A stretch of DNA of 64,000 bases, taken from contig NW_020312392.1 of the NCBI RefSeq assembly GCF_002999335.1, forward strand, positions 124,001 through 188,000, written 5' to 3'. A program made the translations under genes and the position numbers. This DNA comes from Cyclospora cayetanensis. Taxonomy: Eukaryota; Apicomplexa; Conoidasida; Eucoccidiorida; Eimeriidae. Shown here piece after piece: positions 26,701-39,600 of this stretch. Every line of letters begins with the position of its first letter. Position 1 is the stretch's first letter. The notes under the pieces are model-generated. The model was not told the origin of the DNA. It saw nothing but the letters and a program-made list of their open reading frames with translations, and did no database searches.

Positions 26701-27616
26701 GGGGACTCAGTTCGGTGCATTTTATTTGCTACCTTCACACACTTTGCTACAAACGGGTAAACCTTGAATAAAATCGGGATAGGCCTTCTCGACTACCAAA
26801 ACGTAGTTTTTTGCTCCATAGTCAAGGTTTTGGGTGGAGTGCCCTCTTTATCTGAAGGTCTGAAACCATGGATGCATTTCGCAATGTGTTAGGCAAAAAT
26901 GATGAACTGCTATTGCCATTTACACGTCTTTTGAAAGTCTGACAAGGTGCTGCCTCTGATACACCTGCACAGTCCATTGTAGTTGCAAGCACTGGGGCCG
27001 CTAGAGTCCGTAGTGAGAAGCCACTTGAGGCACGTTTTTCTTCTCTGCTCTAGTGTTCCTTTACGACGTCGTTCAGCCGAGGCTTACACAGAACTGTTTC
27101 GAAGATTCCCTGTGTTCTTTTCCATGGTTATGCATCAAACTTATGCAAACGTATCCAAGTGCAAAATAAAACTTCGCGAGCTGACCCGTTAATAAGCTGC
27201 GGGTAGCTCCCAAGCGACTATTTGGTATTCAATGGTAAAGGGCGTGTTATTTTTGCCATAAGCGCTGAGGTTTTGTGGAGCGTCATAAGAAGAGCTAGGC
27301 ATGGGACGGCCCTCGCGTTTACCGCATTGACCGCAACGATTTGGCAGTAAGGATCACATTAGAGGGCTTTTAAGCTGAGTTATTGAAGGTAAAGTCGCAG
27401 ATCCTTCATATAGTAGTTGCCTAGTATTTCATGTCACTCCACTCTCTCATACTACAATGCATGGCCAGGGCTGCATTTCGTATGACCCGCTCCTTGCAAC
27501 CAACAGCACCCAGAGGACTGCATGTTAGGCCCTGCTTGTGCAAGGGTGGAGGTGCTTCATTTGGGTGGCCTATGTGGCTACCCTCGAGCTTTTATAGCTC
27601 CTTTGTAACAACAACA

Positions 27617-29018
27617 TTAGACGTGCTGGATGGTGGAGAGCAGTCGCTCGATTTCTCGTTTCACCTTTTGCGCCTTTCGCCGTAGAGCAGCAATGTTGGA
27701 CTCATGCTCATTTTTCTCCTGCAGAGATTACACTCCTGTTTCAGAGATCATTACAATAATAGAACTTCGCCGTGTTATTATTAAACGTCAGCATGGTTGG
27801 GTATCTAGGCTTTAGAGCTATTCAAGGATTTCCATCATTCCTCGCCACACCAACAACAAACGCTCTCCCCACCACATTCAAAGAGTTGCTGATTACTAAG
27901 GTGCACAGGGAAGCTCAATAAGGTACACAGGCCTAATTTCACAACAACGAAGATCCTACAAAAGAATACAATTGCTGGGGATGGACAGACTGGCGACTGA
28001 GTCACTGTGGGAGGGGTTGCCTCAACATGTTCAGTCTTTGGATGAAGGTATTCTGCGGCTACACTCCCCTATAAGGGCTCTGTAGGTGCAGTGAAGCCAT
28101 CTGAACGGCAAGAAGAATGTAGTAATGCAGGTATTTGAGTAGAAAGTCAAAACGGTAGCTTGCAAGAAGACTTGTCAGATGTTGGCGTACTACTTCGATC
28201 TTCCTTTTATGCTCTGCTTCGACCTCCGCTAGCTCTCTTTTCGCCTCTTCAATTTCGTTCTGTAGTCTTTCATTTTCGTTCTCGAGTTCTGTACACTTTG
28301 CCTCCTCCGCCTCTCTCTCAACCTCCGCCAAAAGGGCCTTGCGGACGCCAAAGGCCGCCGAGGACTCGTAGAGTCGGCGGTGGGACTTTATCAGAGACCT
28401 CAGCTCCCCACGTACGCGATTCAGAAGCAGACCTCTCTCCGCACACTGGATAGTCACCTAGACAAACCAGAGGTAGTTGTGCAGGGGTTCGAGAGTGTTG
28501 AGGCCACGTGTTTTATGAGTAAAGGATTAAGGTCTATGGTGCGTCATGAGTCGCTGCTCTAGTGTATGATGCCCTGTATAAATGCCTTGCAGTTTATGTC
28601 TGATGGCAAATGGTCTGGACTCTTGGATTTTGGCTTGTACGTTTGTGTGTGCAACCTGTCTAAGCAATTCATCGAAGCACTGTGAGTACAGTTCCTCTCG
28701 AATCTGACAAATGCCGTAGCTCTTCGCCCTGCGGAGTCGCAGGCGCTTATCAAGCTCTTGCTCTAGCGCCACGACATCAGCCTTAGTGGCAGGGGTTGTG
28801 CTGACGCTCTGAGCCCAAACCTCGCCCCCTTCTGTCCATTCTCTTGGTGGCAGGATGGAATGAAGAATGTCTTCTGTCGTAGAAATTTGAAATTGGCCCT
28901 CTTTCTTGCTGTTTCTTACACGGGATCCCACATTTTCGGCCTCAGTGCCTTCCCTAGCACTGCGGATGCTGCGGCAGGCAACCCGAGAAGCCGTATACTT
29001 CAGCAACGAAGATTGCAT
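27617..29018 (-). CDS. DNALI1: Axonemal dynein light intermediate chain (p28/DNALI1)
   Basis: Three exons (29018-28656, 28457-28194, 27718-27617), all joined in phase 0, give 242 residues, close to the usual ~255. The start MQSSLLKY matches the SLLKY start of animal members; the upstream frame to 29240 has no ATG. Family hallmarks follow in order: EDILHSILPPREW, then VSTTPATKADV, then REELYSQCFDELLRQ at the end of exon 1, continued by VTIQCAERGLLLNRVR at the start of exon 2, then YESSAAFGVRKAL and a coiled coil. The exon 2/3 joint (KIE|EKNEHESNIAALRR) uses a GTAGTA donor and lines up with the family's QVEEKKHNEEIQFLKR. In other eukaryotes p28 binds single-headed inner-arm dyneins with actin and supports flagellar beating. 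In coccidia only microgametes carry flagella, so expression there is likely. It is divergent from the radial spoke gene. Confidence 0.93.
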
Positions 29019-29978
29019 GGTATGAAGCAGGCGTGCACTTTGATTCCTGATGCAGCCTCCTATGCTCTCCCACCTTTCCAGGAGATGGCCTTCCTCTAAC
29101 GAAATACAACGACGCTCATCCGCATGAGCTTCTGCTTCAAGGCAGACATCAGCCTTTCTCGTTCTGACTGCCCTGGACGCGTCAGAAGTGTAATCGGGAA
29201 TAGAGAGCAACACCAAGCCTATAAAGTTGGCTGCAGGCAATGCGCAGCAGATCTACTGTGGAACTCAGTCTTCTAACAAGAGAAGGCTGTTTGGCTGCCC
29301 TGCTCCGGCTGCGGATCTACGCGTCATATCACTGCGTGACTCTCGTCCCCTACACAAACGTTTGAGCTACCTAATCACGCCAGCTAATAGACCAAAGCAT
29401 CTTTATTCAGTAAATAGGATAATTAGTCTTGCATCAAAATCTATGACGGACCCCAAAAGAGCAGGTCCCTGGTAGAAATAGCTCATGAAATATATTGCTT
29501 TTTCTTGCTTTGAGCCAACTCCTCTGAGACACAATGCAAGGTGTAACAAAAGTAAGTGTGCTGAAGTCTCATAATTGCCTAGCGAGACACGATTAACGCA
29601 GTCCCATTTGTAGCGTCTTCCTTCGACTTGCACTATGAGTGACCTCGGGGGGCCCCTGGTCTCCGAAAGCACAGACAAGCGGTTCCTACAAGGAAAGTGA
29701 TGGTGTTAATATTTTAAAATATAGTTTTTCCAATAAAATCAAAGCTTGTATGAGGCCTGATGCAAGACCGATTGATCTGAATCTCAGTTATCGAGGCACA
29801 GGCAACATAGAACGCCCATGAGTCAATTCCCTGTCTTGGGAGAAACAGGATCATATATGCCCCCGGTGTAGATCTGATGCACTTGGTGATGCTGTAGCAT
29901 CGTTAGTGATACTTCCGGTCGGTTCCGATCGAAGCCGTCCATCCGTTTGCATACAGCCCTTGAGGCACTCCTGTGACA
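29019..29978. promoter_or_regulatory. Shared upstream region of two axonemal genes
   Basis: These 960 bases separate the start codons of the p28 gene (minus, 29018) and the radial spoke gene (plus, 29979). Head-to-head placement of two axoneme components suggests a bidirectional promoter or shared stage-specific control. I see no clear TATA box or known motif. Confidence 0.4.
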
Positions 29979-31373
29979 ATGACTACACCCACTACAGTAG
30001 AACAGGTCCAGTGTCTTCTGCAGAAATGCGGGGCCAGCGGCCACAATATATATGACCATTTGAGTGATGTGGTGGCTGCCCTCGTGGCAGAACAGCCCGA
30101 CGATCCTTACGAGGCATTCGAGAGGGTCTCGGAGTCAGTAAAGGCCCTGAAAGCATTACAGCCCCCTGCCAACAGAGTTACACATCCCTTACCAAATTCG
30201 AATAAGGAAATGTCTTCAGCCTTACACGAATGGCTGAAGGCTACAAAGCGACTTGTGCAAGCTGCAGACCCCGAGAATGAGGTGCATATTGCCGCAGAGT
30301 GCCCCGACTTTTTAGAAGTAAACCGTCTCCTCAACTGGGCTGGCTGCGGCTTTACTGCAAGCGAAGCCTTTCGGATCTGTTGTGCCCTAAAACGTTTATT
30401 GGCTTCGTCTCCAGGGATTGTCTCGGCTCGCTTCTGGGGAAAGGTACTGGGCATCAAGAAGGACTACATTATAGCAGAGACACGCTATGAGGGGGAGGAG
30501 AATATGACAGCTGACCAAGAGACAGAAGAAGCCATGGATCGCCGGGGGACGGGAAGCAACACATACACCTACTTCGTGATGCATTCAGATGGGTATAAGT
30601 GGGTATTGCTTCCAGACGTTTTGCCTAGTCACATTGCAACCGCGCGGAAAATCAAAAAGCTCTTCACAGGGGACCTCGATAGACAAATCGTCAGCTTTCC
30701 TTGGTTTCCGGGCAGAGAAAAACATCTTTTAAGAGCGACAATCGCGATAATATCCGCTGATACAGTGCTCTGCCCAGCGGGGTTGTTGCAAATTTCAGAC
30801 GAAGCGGGCGACCCAGAGGAAGACCCAGAGTTCGAATTTCCTTCAGCCAAGGCACTAGCTAGCACTAGCGCCTGGACACACTCAAGGCCCTATCTGACTA
30901 CAGAAGGTCTCACTGTGTACCCAGATCTGGATGAGAAAGATGAGAGATATCCTGCTTTGCAACACCAGATGGAAGAAGACCCCATTCTCGAACTAACCCG
31001 TCCAGCAAGTGAAGACCCTAATTTGCCTGACGGCCGCCAGGCGTGGAATGTGAGGCTCGTTGGAGACAATGCCTCTTACAAGGAAGCAAGCCATAGTACT
31101 GTGGTGCTGCGCAGCAACGCGTGGCCAGGTGCAGTGACCGTCTGCTACAATAAGCTGTTTGCTTCTGTGTATTGCGGCTGGGGTCTAAAATACGGAGGTC
31201 ATCCCTTCTTCCCTATAGCCCCTAATGACGTGCAGCTAGATCCACCGGATTTGGAGGAACAGCCAGAGCCTCAACCAGGAGACGACGAGCTCTCGGATGG
31301 GGCGAGTCATGACGAGGAAGAGCCAGAAGAGAACCCTGACAAACAAGAGGAGGAAGAAGAAATAGAGGAGTGA
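29979..31373 (+). CDS. RSP4/6: Radial spoke head protein, RSP4/RSP6 (RSPH4A/RSPH6A) family
   Basis: A single exon encodes 464 residues, nearly the length of Chlamydomonas RSP4 and RSP6 (about 460). The ATG at 29979 was chosen; the frame is open two codons further to a GTG. The N-terminal part has the spoke-head start (LLQKCGASGHNIYDHLSDVV). Conserved blocks follow: NRLLNWAGCGFTASEAFRI, then RFWGKVLGIKKDYIIAE, YFVMHSDGYKWVLLPDVLP, ARKIKKLFTGDLDRQIVSFP, FPGREKHLLRATIARIS-like sequence, RSNAWPGAVTV and YCGWGLKYGGHPFFPIAP. The tail is strongly acidic (Glu runs), as in other family members. The protein forms the spoke head that contacts the central pair and regulates dynein. An AATAAA lies at 31416-31421, about 45 bases past the stop, but its role here is unproven. 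Confidence 0.95.
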   Translation: MTTPTTVEQVQCLLQKCGASGHNIYDHLSDVVAALVAEQPDDPYEAFERVSESVKALKALQPPANRVTHPLPNSNKEMSSALHEWLKATKRLVQAADPENEVHIAAECPDFLEVNRLLNWAGCGFTASEAFRICCALKRLLASSPGIVSARFWGKVLGIKKDYIIAETRYEGEENMTADQETEEAMDRRGTGSNTYTYFVMHSDGYKWVLLPDVLPSHIATARKIKKLFTGDLDRQIVSFPWFPGREKHLLRATIAIISADTVLCPAGLLQISDEAGDPEEDPEFEFPSAKALASTSAWTHSRPYLTTEGLTVYPDLDEKDERYPALQHQMEEDPILELTRPASEDPNLPDGRQAWNVRLVGDNASYKEASHSTVVLRSNAWPGAVTVCYNKLFASVYCGWGLKYGGHPFFPIAPNDVQLDPPDLEEQPEPQPGDDELSDGASHDEEEPEENPDKQEEEEEIEE

Positions 31374-33764
31374 AACACATCAAAGCACGGTCCTTCAAAA
31401 AATGACATACTTGCGAATAAAGAAAGCTTGAAACAAGCAACGCCGAGAATGCTTGTGAGACCAAGGTAGCAGGCATTCGAAGACCTTCCAGTGCACTGAT
31501 AGATAGGAAAGGCTGTCGAACTTTAGGCAAGAAACATGAATTTCAGCATAATGATTCTGCACGGCAATCAGCATTCTACCATTTTTAAAGCCCTCAGCCT
31601 AAAAACCAAACTGCTAATCTGCTTTTCAATGCCTCTATCCATGCCGAAAGAACGAGCATGACTCTTCTAAACAAAAAACTCACAACACAGCGACTGAATC
31701 CCTCCTGTATATGTATGCTCACAATGTAACTTTACAGCCTTTGTTGATGCAAAAGAAATGAATTTGCTGCACTTGAAACACAGTCCGGCGCCAAGCTGTG
31801 TGCTTAGAGCAAACCCACCCTGAAGGCAGCCCTATGCCTAACTATGCGCACACTACGGGGTTATCAGGCTCCTCTAATCTGAAGTGAACCTTTTTTTCTT
31901 TGTCACTCGTCTGCTAGTCGTGCCTAGCACCTGTAGCGTCTTGGCGGGAGCAGCTTGCTCATTGCTAGGGCGCTTCTGGTAGTGGGCCAAAAGCGCATGC
32001 CCCTGACAAGACTTACTTGAAAATAAAGACCCCACCATCGCTTTAGAAGCCCGTACTCATGGGAATCGTCTGAGGTAATTTTACGCCACTGTATGCAATC
32101 ACAGCTCGCGTACTGCTCTTCATACAGAATTCTGCGCATACTGATCCCCTTGGTGTGTTCGTTTGACTCAGCATGTTTGGTTTGGTAGATCACCGGTTAT
32201 TATGAGCCATAGCACTGGTCATCTCTGCTCCACTACCTTTCTTTATCCTGCCGGTGAGGAACCATGGTTGGCACCAATTTTCTAGAACGCCGTCTGCGTA
32301 CGAGCCCATAGAAACAATGAAGGGCAATATCGCCGTAGGATGTGCAGAGATTCAGCGCAATCTATGCCCTCGTAAACAGTTCTTTTGCTTTAGAGAGGTT
32401 GGAAAATGGATGCACAGGCACCAATCGTATTGAGGAAAATTTGCTGCTTTGTAGGCCAAGAAGTAGACTGCAGCGTTGTGAGGATAAGTAAAATACCCAT
32501 TGGGTAATAGCGTATGTTCGCGAAGCGGGCAGTAACGAATACCAAGGCATCTACAGGGGTGTCGGTGCACGCTTTCGCAGGAAAGCTTGTGGACGTCTCC
32601 TGACGAACATGGGAGGAGTCTGGTCGCTTGGATGCCCTCCCCAGCGGCAAATCAAGCAGTCATCAAGTGTTGTACCTAATATTCTCTATTTCTATGGCTT
32701 TCATTCTACAGGGTTTGTAGCTGCGGGACCGTGTAGGGTGTTGCCCCACCAAATCCAGGTTTTCATCATCCACACGTGTCGGACCACTACCAGAGCTTTA
32801 TGCCAACGCTCTAGTGCCGATAGGTTTATTTGGTCCTGAGAGACTGGAACGATTTAGACAACCCTCCTGGCTCCTTTTTTCTCTCTGGAGTTTCATCATT
32901 CCTCCTTTTTAATGGGCAGCGTGTACTTGAAACCAGGAGACCACTGCTGTCTGCATTAGCACTAAGCTTTGCGTTGGCTTTCACTGTGCATTCATTTTGT
33001 TACGTTGGTGTAGATAATTCTGTATGAATAATCGAACGGAGATTCCACTTCTCGCTTATCCCCATGCAAAACCTTTCCCCTGCCCGCTTGGCAACTTTGT
33101 AAAATGTCCCGTGGTCAGCTGCAGCCCCATTTGGGCCGCAATCGTTTGTCCCTACACTGGACGAACCTCCTACATAGTGACCCAAAGTGTTCTGCATTAA
33201 CTTGCTGTTTCGCGGTTTTTATGTATCCTGGGCTACGCACGGACCCCTGCTGCGTCCTCCAGTGGGGAAAGTGCGAGGCACTGGGATATCTTCATTCAGT
33301 TACCCAAATGGCTTTTCAGTAGGTCCAAAAATTGTTTAGAATTCTCCAGGTTTATTTTTTTGCTAGCACTGCGGCGGCGAACGTATCTCAAGTGTGCCCT
33401 GTGCCCAGCCACCATAGTCCGCCTGTCTCCTAACAAAGAACCACAGTTGCAAAAAGGCCGCATTACCCTCTTCCATCTCTCTTTTTCGAGTGTACATCAC
33501 TGGAAATAGCTTTTAGAATACTACCACAGCCTCAGCAGCCGACGCCTGCCCTAGGCCGCCCAGTCAGGGTCACCTCTCCGACACTAATGTCTCACTGCTC
33601 CCACCAGGTGCCCCCGGTCCCATCCCCGTTCTCATCAGTTGCTTAAACTTATTCCCATAACACGTGTTGACTTCTGAGATACCTGTGTTGTTGATGTGTA
33701 GCAACAAAGCATACAGCCAACCGCTACATTCACACCAAGGATCTATTGAAGCCCGAAGCGAGCC
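31374..33764. other. Intergenic region without visible genes
   Basis: These 2.4 kb between the radial spoke stop and the giant gene's ATG hold only short frames without motifs. The last ~200 bases before 33765 presumably include the giant gene's promoter and 5' untranslated region. No repeat or RNA gene was recognised. Confidence 0.5.
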
Positions 33765-36613
33765 ATGGCAGTGCGAGCCTCTCTCGCGCGAGTAGGTTGG
33801 CCTACGGCCTTGCTCCTACTCGTGCTAAAAGTTTTATGCGCATGCGAGGTAGCGGGGGGAAATGGTGACTTATTTACGGGAAACGGAGACCAAAAGCAGC
33901 AAGAGCTAAGCACACGTCAAGTTACGCCAGCTCAAACCCTCAGAGAAAAGGACCATGCAAGTGTGAATTCCCCTAAAACGATCCTAACAACAAGGCAATC
34001 TACTGGTGGGGGAACGGGCAGCCGATTCGCGGAACCTCCCCCGTGCATACTCACCGGTAGCGATCGCCAGGCTTGCCTTGGTACAGAGTACTCTACCCTC
34101 GTGGCTATCCGTAATTCAACAAAAACCGACCCTCCTGTTGAGCTGCAGCGCATTTCACAAGGGACAGGGTCATTTATCTCCTCTGGCATGAAACATTGGG
34201 TGGCTCATCTCGAGCAGGTCTTTGCCCCCTCGTGTCCTTTTCACTGGCATGGCCTCGCTTATGTAGTGCCCTCTTTAACAGTGCAGGTTCACGGACAGGA
34301 CACGAAGGAAAACCAATCCGGAGGCATAACAGGGCAGGAACTTCTCTCTTTGGACTCAGCTGCGAAGAACAACTTTTCGTTGACTCCCCACGAGCTACGG
34401 ATGTACGCTCAGCCTGCAGTTCTGACACGGGGGAAAGCTACAGAAGTGTTTGCAGAAATAGTTGATGCGGAGGGTCACCTCTACCCAACAGACTGCGGTT
34501 CGGTGTCGCTTTATCTGCTTCAGCAGGATGCTGCAGCAGCAGAGCTGTTTCTCAGTGGCTTGGGCCACCAGCTACTAAAGGGAGGGATTGCCAAGTGGAG
34601 TTTAACCTTTGAAGGTCTTACAGACTCCCCATATATGACCTTAGAAGCAATTCCGCGGTTGTGCACACAGTCTTCAGCTGAGAATTTTCCGCTATTAGAC
34701 AATCTGCCAGTCGGTCAGCTGCTCCCCCCCTCTAGGTTTTTAATCCCGCTAAAAGATCTGGGTGAGGCATTTCCCAGCTACAGCCAGGACTCTGAAAACG
34801 CGTTTCGGGGGGAACTGCAGACGCTTGGAAACAGTAGACCTGTTCAGCCCATAAGCGCAAATGTCGTTATAGCGACAGTAGACCTCCAAAGCACCTCTTC
34901 TACCGAAGAGGAAGTCAAGTCTTTACACCAATGCGGCAACAGCCTGGTCGATAACGGTGCCTCACGAGACATCCTTCCGTCTTCTGCAAAGCCAGAAATA
35001 GAGCCGAATAAATCACAAGGAAACTGCGACGGATGCAGCCACAAGCTTCACTATAATGTGGGTCCACGCGGCCGGCTGTCCTCTACAGACCTGCAAACGG
35101 ATATATGTACGCCATTGAGGCTGGTTTTTAATTCGTGGACGGCTGCAGTGACAATAGAGCACCCTCACTTTGGCTACTTCGTCCATCTGTCTAGACCATC
35201 ACACACTCCCGTTGCAGTTTCTATTTTTCCCCGGCTCTCTAGTGCATCCCTGGCACGGTTAAGGGGTGCACCGATTCCGTCTTTCGTACGAAGCCCCAGC
35301 GGGGAACCGCTAAAGGAAGACGAACTGGTGTTTTTAGTTGGGGGAGAACCGCAGGCAGGTGGGCACCGAGTGGTATTCAAGCCTGACGAGTGGAATCAGC
35401 CCATTGCCATTGAAATCGAGCTCCCTCTTACTGTAGCCGCAGCTGCAGCGGCATTAGTAGCGACAGGCGACGCCCCTCTAGAGCTCCATATTGAACACGT
35501 TCTGTCACCTTTAGGCATTGAGGCCAGCTCTGCCGAGATGCAGCTGGCGGCGAGAGAAAATGTATACCCCTCAATGCCACCTACAGTGTCAGTGCAGTGC
35601 AAAGTCCACACTTATTTTGATGATGCCACTTCACGAGAGGACCACTGGGGTGAGGTAGGAGCTCACAAGCAGTTCAACCGGCCAATCTCTGTCCGCTGTC
35701 ACTTGCACCGTAGCGCTGGTGTACGGGGTGACGTGCGTGTTACCGTCAGCGCGGGAAAGTCCTTGCGACTCGTCTCACCAGCACCTGGAACTGACTTAAT
35801 TTTGTTAGAGAGCAGTGACAATCCTCTGGAAGACGCAGGTGATACGGATGGTGGCGCAGCTGCGCCTCTTGAAGAACCCTGCCAAGAGGAAAGATGCAAG
35901 AGTCAGAACGGGCCCAACCCCACCAGAGGTTCGAACCTAGCGTGGGCGAGTGCGGAGGTGATGGCCTTGGTCATCCCTGAGGATTCGGGCTGTACCAATT
36001 CCTCTTGCACGCTGAGCTTTGACTTGGGACCAAGAGACCGAATAAATGGGGGAGATTTGCAGTTGCTGCCTCTCGGGGGTAAGGTGGCAGTTTTCCCGGA
36101 GTCTCATCCTTCAGAAGGTGTCATCAAACTCAGCCAAGAGAGAGGAAGAATTCAGATGCAACTTGTGAGGCCTTGGTCTTTGATGCCACGCAATGAAGCA
36201 AAGGCTGAGCTCATTGTGATGGGGGGCCCTGCAACAGTGGAAGAAGTCGTTTCTCGGTGCTTCACTGCCTCATGCAACAGAGCAGACAAATACCCCATCT
36301 CCGCCTCCGTTCGCTGTGAACCGTCTACGGGGTCAGGGACCACCTACAGCACCCTATATGCAGTAGATGTGTATGTTAGCCTGACTCCAGCTGTTTCTGC
36401 AAACTGTCAGCTCTTCGATCCTACTGGCACATCGACAGGGACACTTCAAGTGGTGCCAACAAGCAATAGTTTGTGTGGGGAGGCCACCTTCTACAGCAGA
36501 GACTCCGGAGCTTGCGAGCCGTGCCCTAAAGGCTTTAAGTGCTATTTTGGAAGGCTTTTGCAGTGTGCGACTAGCAGAGAAGATAAGTGCACTCTGTGTC
36601 CCGAAGGCAAAGA
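33765..36613 (+). CDS. Giant protein exon 1: signal peptide and large unassigned ectodomain
   Basis: The exon codes for about 949 residues and ends phase 2 at a GTAGGT donor, joining to 37104 to give CPEGKEASHWCPTGYY. After the signal peptide (about residues 1-27) there is a polar Gln/Thr linker, then predicted beta-rich sequence with scattered cysteines and N-glycosylation sequons. No known domain was recognised. One low-complexity Ala run (TVAAAAAALVA) occurs. The last 50 residues switch to the cysteine-module pattern (CEPCPKGFKCYFG, CTLCPEG), tying this exon to the modules downstream. Confidence 0.85.
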
Positions 36614-39600
36614 GTAGGTGTTCCGCGCGCCACAAGCAAGGAGAGTGGCACATACGCAGCCGTCCCCTTATCAGGCGCTGCAACCTCATGCAGCGCTCCT
36701 GCCGGGGCTAAGCATTTGAACGCTATCATCCCTGGTGCTCATCCTGGGCATATATATCAGTAGGTGCTTTGCCAGTGTCGCTGCGCTGTGATGCCCAGGT
36801 GTGCGAATTCGACCCTTCAGTTAGAATCCGTCCTTGGGAGCACCCCGGCCTGGGGGTGTTCTCTCTGCCAGGCTCCCCCACCTCCAGAAGTCCTCGCCTC
36901 CAAACGTGAAGTGGCTTCTATACCTGAAGAGTACGTCATTGCTGCGGTTGGGGTTCCGCTATTTCTCGTTCTCCAGTATGTTGCAATGTACACCTACCCT
37001 ACGGCCGGAAGTAGGTCACCTGAACTTGGAGCCCAAGCTAGGCTATTTACTTGTAATCACTGAATCACCTCTTACAACATGGACGGTGCGCTAACTGTCT
37101 CAGGGCAAGCCACTGGTGCCCTACGGGTTACTATTTGGTAGGGGGAGCCTGCGAACGGTGTCCCCAAGGCTTCGCTTGCAAAGATGGGGTTGCCATGCCT
37201 TGCAAGCAGGGAGAACTAGGCTCTACATCAATGCTTCTAAGGAACGAATGTACCAAGTGTCCAGCTGGTCATTTGTGCCCCAACCCACGAGCAGATCCCA
37301 TTGCTTGTCCCTCAGGTAAAGGACGATGTATATACTCAATCCAGCATCTCAGTAGCCCGTTGCATCAGGGATCCCTGCTCTGTGCTGCTGTGGAGCACGA
37401 CAGAGAACGGGGTGATAGCGATGCTGTGGCTATCGCCTCCCCATAACAAAATCTTCGCAGCTACAAATCCCCCGTTTCAAGCTTCTTGTGAAGAACCATT
37501 TCCTCCCGTTGAGTGCCTTCAGGTTTGGTAGACGCCGACTCGCTATGCAGACCGTGCCCCGCTGGTGTCTCTTGTGAAAACGGAAAAATGACAGCGTGTG
37601 AGCGCTTTTTCTCCTATTCCCTTCCCGGAGACTTGCGCTGTCGGCCTTGTCCCCCCGGTCACGAGTGCCTAGACCCAGGGCAGCCACCGGCAGCGTGCCA
37701 AGACGGCGAAGTTATACTTGAGGGGACAAAAGGAGGAGTTATGGATAGAAGATGCAGTCCTTGCCCTCCCCATAGTATTTGCCCCTCGCCACTGCACATC
37801 CTGCCTCTTTCGGAGGGCTTCGAAAGGGACCCCGAAACCCCAATGGTAGAGAGGCCCATCGACACCTGCCACACGCATTACACAGACCCCAAATGCCCAG
37901 AGGGAGGCATCTGCTGGGGTGGAAAATACTTCGCTTGCCCTCAGTAGGTGAAATTATGTGGTAATACAAGCCCCTTTCTAGCCTTGCTCTGTTGGCGGAT
38001 GGCAGAACTAGTGGGCATGGCTGCGAGAGTATGGCGACGGACGTTGGTGTGTTTAGACATGTGCCAGACGTGTTTTATGAGTACGTTTGCAGCGGTCAAC
38101 GAGTTAGTGAGCGTGCAATAGCGGATACCAGCTGCAGCAATTTCTTTTATAAATGCGAGGATATCCCTGTTGATCCTGAACAGAACAACTCAAAGGATTC
38201 GAAGGCTGTCGAAAAAGCGCAGACAGCACATATGGGGGCATGCGCATATGCTGATGTAATTCTTTGTAACACTGGGCCTTTTGTTTATTACTTGTCGTAC
38301 TTCTTCTAAGTCTAGACGATTCTACAGAGGAGGTGCCGGGACCGACGCACCGGCGAAAGAAGTTGACCACTGCTCTATAAAATAACCGGGGAACAATTTT
38401 TGAGCTTTGGACGCTGTTAATACAGCTCACACTAAGGGTGTGGGCTATGTGCCGTCTATTTTATCCCTAGCTAGCCGGTATCATAGCTGCATGGGCTTGC
38501 TTAACTCTGAGGTGCACATATTGCCGTGTGTGTTCAGAAGCAGAATTAGGTGGCTCGCGGGCTGGTTCGACTGTGACTTTCCGATGCAGGACTGCATTTC
38601 GGTCCGCGCAACCGACGCCTTTGCTCTTATGAGCAAGAAAGCTGGCCTGTTTCATAAGAAGGAGACGTCAAAGTTTTCCACTACTGCATATTACACCGGT
38701 GTCACCTGTCAACATACCAACATTGTGTACTGCGAAGAGTCTTTTCAAGTGCACCGTGCAGGCTTCAAGTTAATGTCCGAGACACGAAGCTGGCATGTTG
38801 GCGTTTGCGATGCGGACCTTGGCATATGCGAGGCGGTAACTTGTCACAAGCAACACATTTTTTAAGGGCTACAAACCCCTTATTTGGTATATCCAAGAGC
38901 CTGTGGCTGTGAGTATATACAAGCTGCCACTTTGGAAAATGGTCACTGCAGAAGGATCTAGCTGCTTTGGGTCGGTTAGTATCCATCCGCCCAAACCAAA
39001 CTGGGTATACCCATTTCTGCTTGCACCAAGAAGCAAGCTTCTGTGTATCCTTGTGTTGGATCACCATGCCAAGCCGAGCTCCCGTCCGAGCTAGTTCTAC
39101 TTCAGCTGCACTTGAAGTCTCTTAAATTTGGCTTATTCACCTTTTCAATGCGTTGCCTGCCTATATGCAACCACAGACTTCTATGGGAGAGAGGCCATGT
39201 CCCCCAGGATACGTGTCGAACCCTAACGGGAACCAGAAAAGCTTGGTAAGATGAGACACATGAGATACCATCTTGGAAGTGCAATAGAAGCAGCTGTATC
39301 TGTGAAGTTAATACGAGCACACTGCTGCTTCTAAAAGCACATGTTCAATCCCTCAGCTTTCACTCGGTCTTTAAGAATATGCGGCTTCGTTATTACACTG
39401 CTGTTAATTCTGCTGAAAAGCCAAGCCCATAGGTGGAAACACCTTCAGGGTTGCTGAATTGCGACCAGCTAATGATTGCCGTGCTCTTTTACTCGGGTGT
39501 TGTGTCCAGAACAATTGCTCCATATGCCCCCAAGGGAAGTACTGCCACGCGTACCACGTGAACAAAGCACTAGATCCCCCTTACTTCGGCAACATGCTGC

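Larger units (their letters stand above)
17785..27616. other. Gene-poor, triplet-poor segment
   Basis: After the helicase stop the CAG/CTG triplets disappear, base composition moves toward equal A+T and G+C, and open frames become short on both strands. No exon-like run with a recognisable domain was seen, apart from the tentative retroelement remains and one unassigned minus frame listed separately. I searched by eye for tRNA B boxes and found none with a matching cloverleaf. Confidence 0.6.
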